A stretch of 64,000 bases of DNA from an uncultured OCS116 cluster bacterium (GTDB taxonomy: Bacteria > Pseudomonadota > Alphaproteobacteria > Rhizobiales > TMED25): positions 1 through 64,000 of the forward strand of contig CACMIP010000004.1 of the NCBI GenBank assembly GCA_902613795.1, written 5' to 3'. Within the stretch, counting starts at the first letter, position 1. Each line of letters opens with the position of its first letter. The position numbers were made by a program, and so were the translations under genes. Shown here piece by piece: positions 21,204 through 33,156 of the stretch. The notes beneath the pieces are model-generated. The model saw only the letters and a program-made list of their open reading frames with translations. It was not told the origin of the DNA and ran no database searches.

Positions 21204-22265
21204 ATGACTATTAAAAAATCCGATCTATTTCATCTCGACGATAGGTCGCGAGAAATATTTAAGAGAATTGTTGAAGAGTATTTGGCTAAGGGTTTTCCAA
21301 TTGGATCTAGAACAGTATCACAAATGGACAGAATAAATTTATCCGCTGCCTCTATTAGAAACGTTATGCATGACTTAGAGTCTTTGGGTCTTATATATTC
21401 GCCTCATACAAGTTCGGGAAGGATACCAACGGAGGGGGGCCTTAGATTATTTGTTGACGCAATGTTGGAGATTGGCAATCTCACCGACACAGATCAAGCT
21501 GCGATGAAAGAGCAGGCCATGACAAACAATATGACATTAGAAGACGCATTGAGTAAGGCGAGTGAAATGTTATCAGGTTTGACAAATTGCACGGGAGTTG
21601 TCTCGGTGAATAAAGATGTAAAATATGTCAAGCACATCGAATTTGTTTCCCTCGATAAAACAAAAATTCTTGTTATCCTAGTAGATGAGGATGGTAAAGT
21701 TGAAAACAGAATTATAAATAATTCAGAGGGAATTACAGTATCCAGCTTGGCATCTGCGAGTAACTATCTTAATCATCACATGAGGGGCCTTACCTTGAAT
21801 GAGGCTGTCAAGAGAATAGAGTCCGATTTCATTCATAAGAAAAATGAGCTAGATAAGGAAACTACGGATTTATTGACCCAAGGTCTAGCAACATGGAGTA
21901 ATTCAAATTATAACAAAGATGATAAGATCTTAATCGTCAAAGGTGCATCGAAGTTAATCTCAAATATTGAGGCTAGTGATGATCTTGAAAAGGTTAGGCA
22001 TCTCTTTCAAGATTTAGAAAATAAGCAAGAAATCATGGAATTACTTGGAATGGCAGAAAAGGCTGAGGGGGTGAGAATTTTTATTGGATCTGAAAACAAA
22101 TTATTCTCATTGTCAGGTTCGTCTATGATAGTCACACCATATGAAAATGAAAAAAAGCAGGTAATTGGGGTACTTGGAGTAATTGGTCCAACGAGAATGA
22201 ATTATGGTAAAATAATACCAATGGTGAATTATACTGCAGAGCTTATGAAGAAGATTTTAGGTTAA
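21204..22265 (+). CDS. hrcA: Heat-inducible transcription repressor HrcA
   Basis: PIGSRTVSQ...LSAASIRNVMHDLESLGLIYSPHTSSGRIPTEGGLRLFVD. Confidence 0.95.
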   Translation: MTIKKSDLFHLDDRSREIFKRIVEEYLAKGFPIGSRTVSQMDRINLSAASIRNVMHDLESLGLIYSPHTSSGRIPTEGGLRLFVDAMLEIGNLTDTDQAAMKEQAMTNNMTLEDALSKASEMLSGLTNCTGVVSVNKDVKYVKHIEFVSLDKTKILVILVDEDGKVENRIINNSEGITVSSLASASNYLNHHMRGLTLNEAVKRIESDFIHKKNELDKETTDLLTQGLATWSNSNYNKDDKILIVKGASKLISNIEASDDLEKVRHLFQDLENKQEIMELLGMAEKAEGVRIFIGSENKLFSLSGSSMIVTPYENEKKQVIGVLGVIGPTRMNYGKIIPMVNYTAELMKKILG

Positions 22266-22336
22266 ATTTGTGATATTGAAAATAATAAGATCAATAGTTA
22301 TTATGAATTTAAATAATTTAAAAGATTGGCAAGTCA

Positions 22337-22933
22337 ATGAAAGATAAAAAGGATAAACAAAAAGAACCAGAAGTACATGAGGATATTAAGAACCTTATGG
22401 AGGACTCTACATTAGTTAACCAGTCAGACCTTGAGGACGGGGCCCCCATGAATGAGGCGACAAAGGATGAGCCTGATTTAACTGAAATGCTAGAAGAGGC
22501 AAACGACCGAATTTTAAGAATGGCCGCTGAGATGGAAAATTATAGAAAAAGAAGTCTCAAGGAAAAAGAAGATGCAATTAAGTATTCAAATACAAAATTT
22601 GCTCGGGATATAGTTACCGTTGCTGATGATCTAGAAAGAGCACTGGATAGCATCAAGGACATCAACCTCGATAATAATGAAACAACTAAAACCTTGTCTG
22701 AAGGGGTACAATTAACAATGAGGTCGCTCACCCAGATACTCGAGAGAAATGGTATTGAGAGATTTGACCCTACTGGTGAAAAATTTGACCCTACTTTACA
22801 TGAAGCAATGTTTGAAGTTCCTGACACGGAAAAAGAGTCCGGAATAGTTGTTCACCTAGTAGAACCAGGCTATCGTATAAACGAAAGAATTCTTAGACCT
22901 GCAAGAGTTGGCGTCAGTAAGTCAAATAAATAA
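22337..22933 (+). CDS. grpE: Nucleotide exchange factor GrpE
   Basis: AEMENYRKRSLKEKEDAIKYSNTKFARDIVTVADDLERAL; FDPTLHEAMFEV. Confidence 0.95.
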   Translation: MKDKKDKQKEPEVHEDIKNLMEDSTLVNQSDLEDGAPMNEATKDEPDLTEMLEEANDRILRMAAEMENYRKRSLKEKEDAIKYSNTKFARDIVTVADDLERALDSIKDINLDNNETTKTLSEGVQLTMRSLTQILERNGIERFDPTGEKFDPTLHEAMFEVPDTEKESGIVVHLVEPGYRINERILRPARVGVSKSNK

Positions 22934-22968
22934 TTTAAACATCTTAATCTGGCTATAATATAAAATTT

Positions 22969-24135
22969 ATGGATAAAGTAGAAAAAACAGCTTCAAGTTT
23001 TGTTGACATTAGCAAGTTGAACCTGACAGATTTTCGAAATCATAGTTTTACATCAATAGAAACTGATAAAAAATTTGTTGCCTTCGTTGGAAGAAATGGG
23101 TCGGGAAAAACAAACGTTATTGAGGCTGTTTCAATGTTTTCCTCTGGTAAAGGTCTAAGAGGAGCCCAATTATCTGAGCAATCAAACATCAAGGGGAATG
23201 GTGGTTGGTCAATATTTATGGAGGTAAAAACAGCTAAGGGAATAACAAAATTAGGAACAGGCATAGGCAGTTCACAAATGATGGAAGGTAAAGCTAGGCA
23301 GTGCCGTGTGGACGGGAAATTTCTAAAAAGCTCTCGTGAATTTACCGATTATATTGGGATTATCTGGCTTACACCCCAAATGGACAGACTTTTTATTGGG
23401 CAAAGAACAGACAGGAGGAAATTCTTTGATAAGTTAGTTTGTTTAATCGAACCAAGCCATGAGAAAAATATTAAAGATTATGATCGACTAATCATGCAAA
23501 GAAATAGGGTTCTGGTGGACATGGATGATAAGAAAAGTTGGCTTGATAAAATAGAGAAACAGATATCAAAAATTGCTGCAAACATACTTATATCACGCCA
23601 AATTGCAACAAATAGACTAAACAAAATTATGGATGCAGAAGTAAAAAATAACTTATTTCCATCGGCGAAGATTGTTATGAGAGATGAGCTTGGTGATATA
23701 AATACAGTATCATCAATGATAGAAATAGAAGCGCAGCTTCAAAAATTATTTTTTCAATCCCGCATAAAAGATCGAGACACTTTTAGAACTAACGTCGGCC
23801 CTCACAGAACTGATTTCACGCTTTATTATAATAAGAATGATATGTACGCTGAGAACTGTTCGACTGGAGAACAAAAAAATCTTCTTGTTTCAGTGATTTT
23901 GGCTGAAGCAAGAGTATATCAAGAAATAAATAATGGCATATCACCGATACTTTTATTAGATGAGATTACTGCCCATATGGATAATGAACGAGTTTCAAAT
24001 TTATTTGAGCAGATCGGGGAGATTGGTTCACAGACTTGGTTAACAGGTACATCAGAACATTTGTTTGACTATATAAGTGATAAAACAGACATATTTAATA
24101 TTAATAATGGAAAACTGGATCACAATGGGGTCTAA
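22969..24135 (+). CDS. recF: DNA replication and repair protein RecF
   Basis: LNLTDFRNH, VGRNGSGKTNVIEAVSMFS, GPHRTDF, ILLLDEITAHMDNER. Confidence 0.94.
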   Translation: MDKVEKTASSFVDISKLNLTDFRNHSFTSIETDKKFVAFVGRNGSGKTNVIEAVSMFSSGKGLRGAQLSEQSNIKGNGGWSIFMEVKTAKGITKLGTGIGSSQMMEGKARQCRVDGKFLKSSREFTDYIGIIWLTPQMDRLFIGQRTDRRKFFDKLVCLIEPSHEKNIKDYDRLIMQRNRVLVDMDDKKSWLDKIEKQISKIAANILISRQIATNRLNKIMDAEVKNNLFPSAKIVMRDELGDINTVSSMIEIEAQLQKLFFQSRIKDRDTFRTNVGPHRTDFTLYYNKNDMYAENCSTGEQKNLLVSVILAEARVYQEINNGISPILLLDEITAHMDNERVSNLFEQIGEIGSQTWLTGTSEHLFDYISDKTDIFNINNGKLDHNGV

Positions 24136-24187
24136 TCGATTAAAAACTTGCAGAATCAGGTTTTTTTTTATCTAATATAAACATTGA

Positions 24188-26644
<2,457 letters not shown>

Positions 26645-26660
26645 TTATTAACCAATCAAC

Positions 26661-27854
26661 TTACAGTTGAATATATCCCATCTTGAAACTGTGCATTCTA
26701 ACCGACTTATCTTTTTGTATATGAACTAACTCTCCAGTCTGAATACCAGCTTTATGGTCATTCGTAATGACATTGGGCTGTATAACAACCGTCATATTTT
26801 CTTTAAATTTGAATTCCTCATAACTACTTGCCGGACGGCTTTTTGTTCCGAGTACTGGGTCTAAATAGCCACCCCCATAACCATGAATTAAGTCATCCCA
26901 AATTGAAAAACTACCATCTTCAATTTTTGATGAGACTGCATTAATTTCTTCAATTGTAGTCCCATCTTTCAGAATTGAAAAAATTGTACTGAAGACCTCA
27001 TCGCCTACAGCGTGTAACTCACTATATAGTGGAGTCATTTTCTTAAAGCCGATAGTTCTGAGTACTTGTCCAGGATAATTCCAAAAGTGGGAGCTTATCT
27101 CAGTCGTTATTATATCATTTTCTGTAATATTTTTATTTGATGTATATTGATAAGGAACACAATTTTCTGGACTATCCATATCGGTAATTCCAAAGAAATT
27201 GATTATTTTGTGACCTCCATGCTTTAAATAACCGCACTGCGTTATCTGAGACATCTCGTGTTCATTGAGGCCCGGCTTTATGTTTGAGACAATATTATTT
27301 ATACCCTCGTCTGTGAGTGCAGAAGCAATTTTCATCCAAGATATTTCCTCATTACTTTTTATTGACCTCATCAAATTATAGTCTTTGGAGATATCAATGA
27401 TTCTTATATTTTTTTGCTGAAGCTGGGCTATATAGCTGTATGGTAATCTCCCAATTATTCCTATAGTATCATTTTGACCGAGGTCATTTATCATTTCAGG
27501 TAATATTTTATTTGCGAGTTGTCTTTGCCCCCAAAATAGTTTTGTTCTATTATTGATAAGCTTCTCAGCCATTGGGAGGTGATTGTAATGTTCTACGTAC
27601 AAATTTAAATTTTCATTTTCTCTAATCTCAACAAGAGCTTCTTGTGTTGTATGCCATCCAGTAAAATATTGTACAGCATTACCTGAGCCAAGTGCTTCAT
27701 ATATGATAACTTTATCTAATTTTTTTTGTTTGATGACAGTCTCAATAAGGGAAAATCTTCTTTGATATTCTGCCTCACTAAAAACAGGGTATTTCTCATT
27801 TAAAATTGCTTTACATGTATCATTAAGATCATTAATGAATTGAGCATTATTCAT
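26661..27854 (-). CDS. M24-family (creatinase/aminopeptidase-P fold) metallopeptidase-like protein with apparently degenerate metal ligands
   Basis: M24-like C-terminal domain: ARP-type segment NDIITTEISSHFWNYPGQVLRT, LIHGYGGGYLDP, MTVVIQPNVIT, AGIQTGELVHI. Confidence 0.75.
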   Translation of the reverse strand: MNNAQFINDLNDTCKAILNEKYPVFSEAEYQRRFSLIETVIKQKKLDKVIIYEALGSGNAVQYFTGWHTTQEALVEIRENENLNLYVEHYNHLPMAEKLINNRTKLFWGQRQLANKILPEMINDLGQNDTIGIIGRLPYSYIAQLQQKNIRIIDISKDYNLMRSIKSNEEISWMKIASALTDEGINNIVSNIKPGLNEHEMSQITQCGYLKHGGHKIINFFGITDMDSPENCVPYQYTSNKNITENDIITTEISSHFWNYPGQVLRTIGFKKMTPLYSELHAVGDEVFSTIFSILKDGTTIEEINAVSSKIEDGSFSIWDDLIHGYGGGYLDPVLGTKSRPASSYEEFKFKENMTVVIQPNVITNDHKAGIQTGELVHIQKDKSVRMHSFKMGYIQL

Positions 27855-27895
27855 AACTACACCAATATATCCCTATCAATATTTTAAAACTCTAG

Positions 27896-28816
27896 CTAGG
27901 ATAATCCATATAAAAGTTTGCCCGCAACCGGTAATGAAGCCCTCATTATCCTTCCATTCATTGAGTCGGTTATATAGAGCGTTTTTCTATCTGGACCACC
28001 AAATGCCGTATTTGTCATCAAACTATGATTATCCGTATAAATAAGGTGTGTTGGCAGACAATTACTATCAAATCTCCAAACACCAACCCCTAAGTGATTT
28101 ACAATCATTCCGTCTTCGGAATCCATTTCAAGTCCATCTGGTCCAGCATGCCCCCCAGATAACTGTATTGCGACACCGCTTTTGCTCACACTGTTATCTG
28201 CCATTAGAGGCAGTCGCCATATTTGTTGAGACCTTGTAATAGCTACATATACTTGATTTTCGGAATTATTCACCGTTATACCATTTGGGCTAGGTGCGTT
28301 TGTCACAAGTTTATGTAATTCACCACTTGCAGTTAGCCTAAATACCCTACCGGTTGGATCTATTATTCCCGTCTGACCTTGGTCAGTAAAATAAAGATCT
28401 CCGTTTGATGTAAAGTGAAGATCATTTAGGCCTTTAAATCCCTCTGAATACATAGTCTCTATTATTGGCTCAATCGATCCTGAGTTTACGTCTAATTTCA
28501 TTAAGCCTTGTTTATAGCAGGCAATATAAGCGGAGCCATCTTTATGGAATTTTAATCCGTTTGGCCAACCATCATATTCACAAACAATATCCCATTCACC
28601 GTCTGGAGATATCTTAAAAATTCTACCGAAAGGAATATCTGTTACATACAAATTACCCTTTCTGTCAAAAGAGGGGCCTTCAAGAAATTGATTCACTTTT
28701 GCACCTTGTCTATTTGGGTTTGACCATGCCGTTTGTCTTGTATCCCTGTATTTTTCTGGTAGTTCAGTGAATACCTCAGCTTTTATAAGTTCTGGTTGAT
28801 TAAAAGGATTTAGCAT
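27896..28816 (-). CDS. SMP-30/gluconolactonase family beta-propeller protein
   Basis: LEGPSFDRKGNLYVTDIPFGRIFKISPDG, GLNDLHFTSNGDLYFTDQG, SPNGITVN. Confidence 0.88.
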   Translation of the reverse strand: MLNPFNQPELIKAEVFTELPEKYRDTRQTAWSNPNRQGAKVNQFLEGPSFDRKGNLYVTDIPFGRIFKISPDGEWDIVCEYDGWPNGLKFHKDGSAYIACYKQGLMKLDVNSGSIEPIIETMYSEGFKGLNDLHFTSNGDLYFTDQGQTGIIDPTGRVFRLTASGELHKLVTNAPSPNGITVNNSENQVYVAITRSQQIWRLPLMADNSVSKSGVAIQLSGGHAGPDGLEMDSEDGMIVNHLGVGVWRFDSNCLPTHLIYTDNHSLMTNTAFGGPDRKTLYITDSMNGRIMRASLPVAGKLLYGLS

Positions 28817-28952
28817 TGAATTTCCTCACAGTAAGTTATCTTGAGTTGAACATATAAAGTACCATATAAAATATTTTTCATTAAACATAGATTTTTTTTT
28901 ATTCATATATTAAATAGTATAGATAATTATTTTTATTTTTTATGTATAAACC

Positions 28953-29390
28953 ATGATTAATGATGATATTGAGATGGATCATTCCAATTTTAGCGTAGAC
29001 CATATTGCACACGCAGTTCCTAATATTGAAGATGCGATAAGTCAATATAAAACAGTTTTTGGCGCTAAAGTATCTGATATCAAAATAATAGAAAAGCAAG
29101 ACATTAAGATTGCGATGGTATCTTTTGCAAATTTAAAGATTGAGCTCATGGAACCCTTGAGTGATAAATCCCCTATTGCTAATTATTTACGAAAAAATCC
29201 AAAAGGTGGATTACACCATTATTGTCTTGCCGTTGGGGATCTCAACCAGGCGTATGGAGACCAAAAAGAAAAGAAAATCAATATATTATCAGAACCAACA
29301 ACAGGTTATCATGGAAGAAATTTATATTTTATTCACCCAAGTGAGGTTTGCGGTGCACTGATTGAGGTTGAAGAGCATGAAAAAGAATGA
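28953..29390 (+). CDS. VOC-superfamily protein, methylmalonyl-CoA epimerase-like
   Basis: DHIAHAVPNIEDAISQYKTVFG, GGLHHYCLAVGDL, YFIHPSEVCGALIEVEE. Confidence 0.8.
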   Translation: MINDDIEMDHSNFSVDHIAHAVPNIEDAISQYKTVFGAKVSDIKIIEKQDIKIAMVSFANLKIELMEPLSDKSPIANYLRKNPKGGLHHYCLAVGDLNQAYGDQKEKKINILSEPTTGYHGRNLYFIHPSEVCGALIEVEEHEKE

Positions 29391-29435
29391 TAATTTTCAT
29401 TTGTCAAAAATTTAATAAAATTAGCAGAGGTAAAA

Positions 29436-30302
29436 ATGTCAAAAGCTGGTGGTGAATATAAAGAAGTATTATTTGAAATTAGAAACAAAGTTGCATGGAT
29501 TTCAATAAATAGACCTGAAGTAAGAAATGCATTCCGTGAGCAGACTCTGGATGAGTTAACTGACGCTGTTCTATCTACACGTAACGATCCATCAATCGTG
29601 TGTGTTGTGATTAATGGGGTCGGTGATAAGGCTTTCTCTGCAGGTGGTGATTTTCATGCAATGATGAGATTAGATTGGATCAACGCAGCGCACTGGAATG
29701 ACCGCATGTTAGCGCTAGCAATGGCTATTAGAGGCCTACCAATACCAGTAGTTGCATCTGTTCATGGCTATTGCATGGGTGGTGGTCACGAGCTTGCACT
29801 ATGGTGTGATTTGGTTATTGCTGCGGATGACGCAATATTTGGCCAAAGCGGTGCGGTAGTAGGGGCTTGTCCTACTGTTGGGGCAACTCAATATCTTCCA
29901 CAACTAATTGGTTCAAGGTTAGCAAAAGAAATGATTTTTATGGCGAGACGATTCACTGCAGAAGAAGCTGTAAGCATCGGATTAATCAATAAAGTGGTTC
30001 CAAAAGATAAGTTAGACGAAGAAACCCAAAAGTGGTGCGAGGGGCTTATTGAGAGAAGTGGTCAGACCATAAGACAGACAAAGAAATCACTCAATCATGA
30101 CTCTGATACATTATATGCAAGTTGGCAGCATGGTATGGAACTTCTCGCTCATGTGTGGGGTTCTGAAGAGTCTCTTGAAGGTATGAATGCATTTCTCGAA
30201 AAAAGGAAACCCGACTTTCAGCAGTTCCGTGAAAGAAGAAAAGAAAATGTTGAGGCATACCTTGATGGACTTGATAATGATGAAAACGAGAGACCTAACT
30301 AG
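29436..30302 (+). CDS. Enoyl-CoA hydratase/isomerase (crotonase) superfamily protein, MenB/BadI-like
   Basis: GYCMGGGHELALWCDLVIAADDAIFGQSGAVVGACPTVG; C-terminal EGMNAFLEKRKPDF. Confidence 0.85.
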   Translation: MSKAGGEYKEVLFEIRNKVAWISINRPEVRNAFREQTLDELTDAVLSTRNDPSIVCVVINGVGDKAFSAGGDFHAMMRLDWINAAHWNDRMLALAMAIRGLPIPVVASVHGYCMGGGHELALWCDLVIAADDAIFGQSGAVVGACPTVGATQYLPQLIGSRLAKEMIFMARRFTAEEAVSIGLINKVVPKDKLDEETQKWCEGLIERSGQTIRQTKKSLNHDSDTLYASWQHGMELLAHVWGSEESLEGMNAFLEKRKPDFQQFRERRKENVEAYLDGLDNDENERPN

Positions 30303-30319
30303 CGAAAAAAGGACAATTT

Positions 30320-31519
30320 ATGGCTAAAAAAGAACAGGGCCCTCTAACTGGCATTAAGGTGCTAGACTTAAGCAGAATATTGGCGGGTCCATTTTGTACT
30401 ATGAATCTTGGAGATATGGGTGCAGAAATCATCAAGATTGAGCAACCCGGAAAAGGTGATGACACAAGAGCGTGGGGCCCTCCATTTGCAGGGAGTGAAG
30501 CTGCATATTTCCTCGGTATTAACAGAAATAAAAAAAGTGTAACATTAAACTTAAAATCTGAGGAAGGTATCGACATCCTTAAACGACTACTCAAGGAAGC
30601 TGACGTTCTAATAGAAAATTTTAAGTATGGCACAATGGATAGCTATGGGATCAGTGACGAATGGAGAGAGAAAGAAGCACCTCAGCTCATACATTGTCAG
30701 ATTACAGGATATGGTGGTAGAGGTCCAAGAGGTAAAAGACCAGGGTATGACTTTCTGCTTCAAGCTGAAAGTGGGCTAATGAGTATCACAGGTGAAGAAA
30801 ATGGAGAACCGATGAAAGTTGGTGTTGCATTAGTCGATATATGTACAGGGATGAATGCAACAATATCTATTTTGGGAGCATTAAATTCCAGATACAACAC
30901 TGGTAAAGGGCAAAAAGTAGAGACCAGCTTGTACACAACCAGCATTTCGATGTTAGTTAATGTCGCGGCTAATCACCTTGTTAGCGGTAAGCCAGCAAGA
31001 CGATTTGGAAATGGGCATCCAAATATCGTGCCCTACAGGACTTTTGAGGCGAAAGATGGTAGTATTGCTATCGCTGTTGGAAATGATACTCAGTTTGCAA
31101 AATTTGCCGCATGTTTGAACAAAGAAGAGTGGGCAACAGATACAAGGTTCACTAAAAATGCTGATCGAGTAATAAACAGACAATTAATCGATCAAGAAAT
31201 ACAAAATGTTATTGCAAACAAAACAGTTACAGAATGGCTTGAGAAGTTATTGAGCTCAGACATACCTGCAAGTGCTGTGAATTCTGTTGAAAGTGCACTG
31301 GCAGATGAACAGACTATAGCCAATGACATGGTAGTAAATATAGAACATTCAGAAGCTGGAACACTCAAGATGTTGGGTGTCCCATATAAATTTTCTGATA
31401 CACCAGCTCAGATAGATAAAGCACCACCACTTCTTGGAGAAGATAATAATGATGTCTTATCCTCCCTTGGATACGACGAAGAGTATATAAAAGACCTTCA
31501 TACAAAGAACGTTATTTAA
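30320..31519 (+). CDS. CaiB/BaiF (class III) CoA-transferase family protein
   Basis: GIKVLDLSRILAGPFCTMNLGDMGAEIIKIEQPGKGDDTR; RPGYDFLLQAESGLMSITG with the conserved Asp. Confidence 0.93.
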   Translation: MAKKEQGPLTGIKVLDLSRILAGPFCTMNLGDMGAEIIKIEQPGKGDDTRAWGPPFAGSEAAYFLGINRNKKSVTLNLKSEEGIDILKRLLKEADVLIENFKYGTMDSYGISDEWREKEAPQLIHCQITGYGGRGPRGKRPGYDFLLQAESGLMSITGEENGEPMKVGVALVDICTGMNATISILGALNSRYNTGKGQKVETSLYTTSISMLVNVAANHLVSGKPARRFGNGHPNIVPYRTFEAKDGSIAIAVGNDTQFAKFAACLNKEEWATDTRFTKNADRVINRQLIDQEIQNVIANKTVTEWLEKLLSSDIPASAVNSVESALADEQTIANDMVVNIEHSEAGTLKMLGVPYKFSDTPAQIDKAPPLLGEDNNDVLSSLGYDEEYIKDLHTKNVI

Positions 31520-31532
31520 AAATCAAATTTTT

Positions 31533-32426
31533 ATGATTGATAAAACTTCAACAGTACAAGACGCAATAAAGAATAATGTAAATGCTGGAGATAATATATT
31601 TATTGGTGGCTTTGGTCACTTAATACCATTTTATCTATCCCATGAGCTAATTCGTCAAAAAATACAAGATTTAACCATTTGCCGATCGGGAGCCGATATT
31701 TTATTTGACCAATTAATAGCATCTGAAATTGTAAAAAAAGTAATCTTTGGTTATGTTGGAAATCCAACTGTTGGTCTGTCGCACTCATTCAGTAGAGCAT
31801 ACAAAAAAAAATCGATAGAAATTGAAGAGTGGACAAACCAGTCGATCATAATGAGATTACATGCGGCAAGGATGGGTGTTAGTTTTATCCCATCAAAGAT
31901 TCTTCAGATTGGTGATAAGCCAAGTAATATTCGTCATCTAAAACAAGTTACATGTCCATACACAGATCATAAGTTTTCAGCGATTCCTGCACTAAAGCCT
32001 GACATTGCACTCATACACGCACAAAGTGCTGATAAGTACGGAAACATTCAAATGTGGGGTATTGATGGTGACACTGTTGAAGGGGCACTGGCATCAGATA
32101 AGATTATTGTCAGTGTAGAAAAAATTATTAGTAATTCAAAGATAAAAGAGGCACCAGAAAAAACAGTTATACCATCACACAGAGTTTCTAACATTATTGA
32201 ACTTCCATGGGGTGCATACCCATCATACGTTTCGGGCTTTTATTCGAGGGATGATGATCATTATATCGAATATGATACAACATCAAGAGATGAGGATAAA
32301 CTATCTAGCTACCTTAAAAATTGGGTTCATGATGCTAGAAATATACAAGAATACAAGAAGTTAATTGGAAGTACAAAAATCAAAGAGCTTGAAGAGGGTC
32401 TGTGTGGAGTAAAAAATGAAGATTGA
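31533..32426 (+). CDS. Class I CoA-transferase superfamily, alpha subunit (GctA/IpdA-like)
   Basis: GDNIFIGGFGHLIPFYLSHELIRQ; EIEEWTNQSIIMRLHAARMGVSFIPSK. Confidence 0.85.
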   Translation: MIDKTSTVQDAIKNNVNAGDNIFIGGFGHLIPFYLSHELIRQKIQDLTICRSGADILFDQLIASEIVKKVIFGYVGNPTVGLSHSFSRAYKKKSIEIEEWTNQSIIMRLHAARMGVSFIPSKILQIGDKPSNIRHLKQVTCPYTDHKFSAIPALKPDIALIHAQSADKYGNIQMWGIDGDTVEGALASDKIIVSVEKIISNSKIKEAPEKTVIPSHRVSNIIELPWGAYPSYVSGFYSRDDDHYIEYDTTSRDEDKLSSYLKNWVHDARNIQEYKKLIGSTKIKELEEGLCGVKNED

Positions 32427-33156
32427 CTATAGAGAATATAGCCCTAATCAGAGGATTGCAATAATCGCAGCATCCGAACTTGTGGGGTATAAGTCCTGTT
32501 TTGTCGGAATTGGTATCCCATCGGACGCAGCATGCTTGGCAAAACTCAGTGTCGAACCAGAGCTCAATCTTATTTATGAGTCAGGCGCAATCGGAGCTCT
32601 ACCGCTGTCTAAATCTTATTCAACTGGTAGTCCATCAATCGCACATGGTGCAGATATGATAACAGATAGTCTCTCCGTGTTTTCAGATTTGCAGGCCGGT
32701 AGAATAGATGTTGGTTTACTATCTGCAGCACAAATCGATAAATTTGGAAACTTAAATTCAACCGTTATTGGAGACTATGATGAACCAAAAATAAGGATGG
32801 TCGGGTCGGGCGGAGCGCATGATATTGCATGTTTAATACCAAATTTAATTGTTCTGATGCCCCATGATCCGAGGCGGTTTGTTGACACTGTTGATTTTGC
32901 AACGAGCCCAGGCTCTGGAAGGGATATTAAGAAAATTAGAGACCAATTAAATTTGCCAGAAGGTCCCTCAATTCTTATAACAGATAAAGCAAAATTTATT
33001 ATGTCGGACGAAGGTTGGTTGCTGCATAGTATACTTGATAGTTTTACCTTTGCAGAGGCAACTGAAGGATTACCATGGTCTTTAAAACCTCCTATTTCCT
33101 GTCCAATTGAGACAGATCCAGCAATAATTTCTGCATTGGCGCAAATCAATTATTAA
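32416..33156 (+). CDS. Class I CoA-transferase superfamily, beta subunit (GctB/IpdB-like)
   Basis: VGIGIPSDAACLAKLSVEPELNLIYESGAIGA; GSGGAHDIACL; overlaps the alpha subunit gene. Confidence 0.85.
   Translation: MKIDYREYSPNQRIAIIAASELVGYKSCFVGIGIPSDAACLAKLSVEPELNLIYESGAIGALPLSKSYSTGSPSIAHGADMITDSLSVFSDLQAGRIDVGLLSAAQIDKFGNLNSTVIGDYDEPKIRMVGSGGAHDIACLIPNLIVLMPHDPRRFVDTVDFATSPGSGRDIKKIRDQLNLPEGPSILITDKAKFIMSDEGWLLHSILDSFTFAEATEGLPWSLKPPISCPIETDPAIISALAQINY

Noticed and set aside
32775-33149. 124-aa minus-strand ORF
   Set aside because: Antisense to the CoA-transferase beta subunit; no supporting motif.
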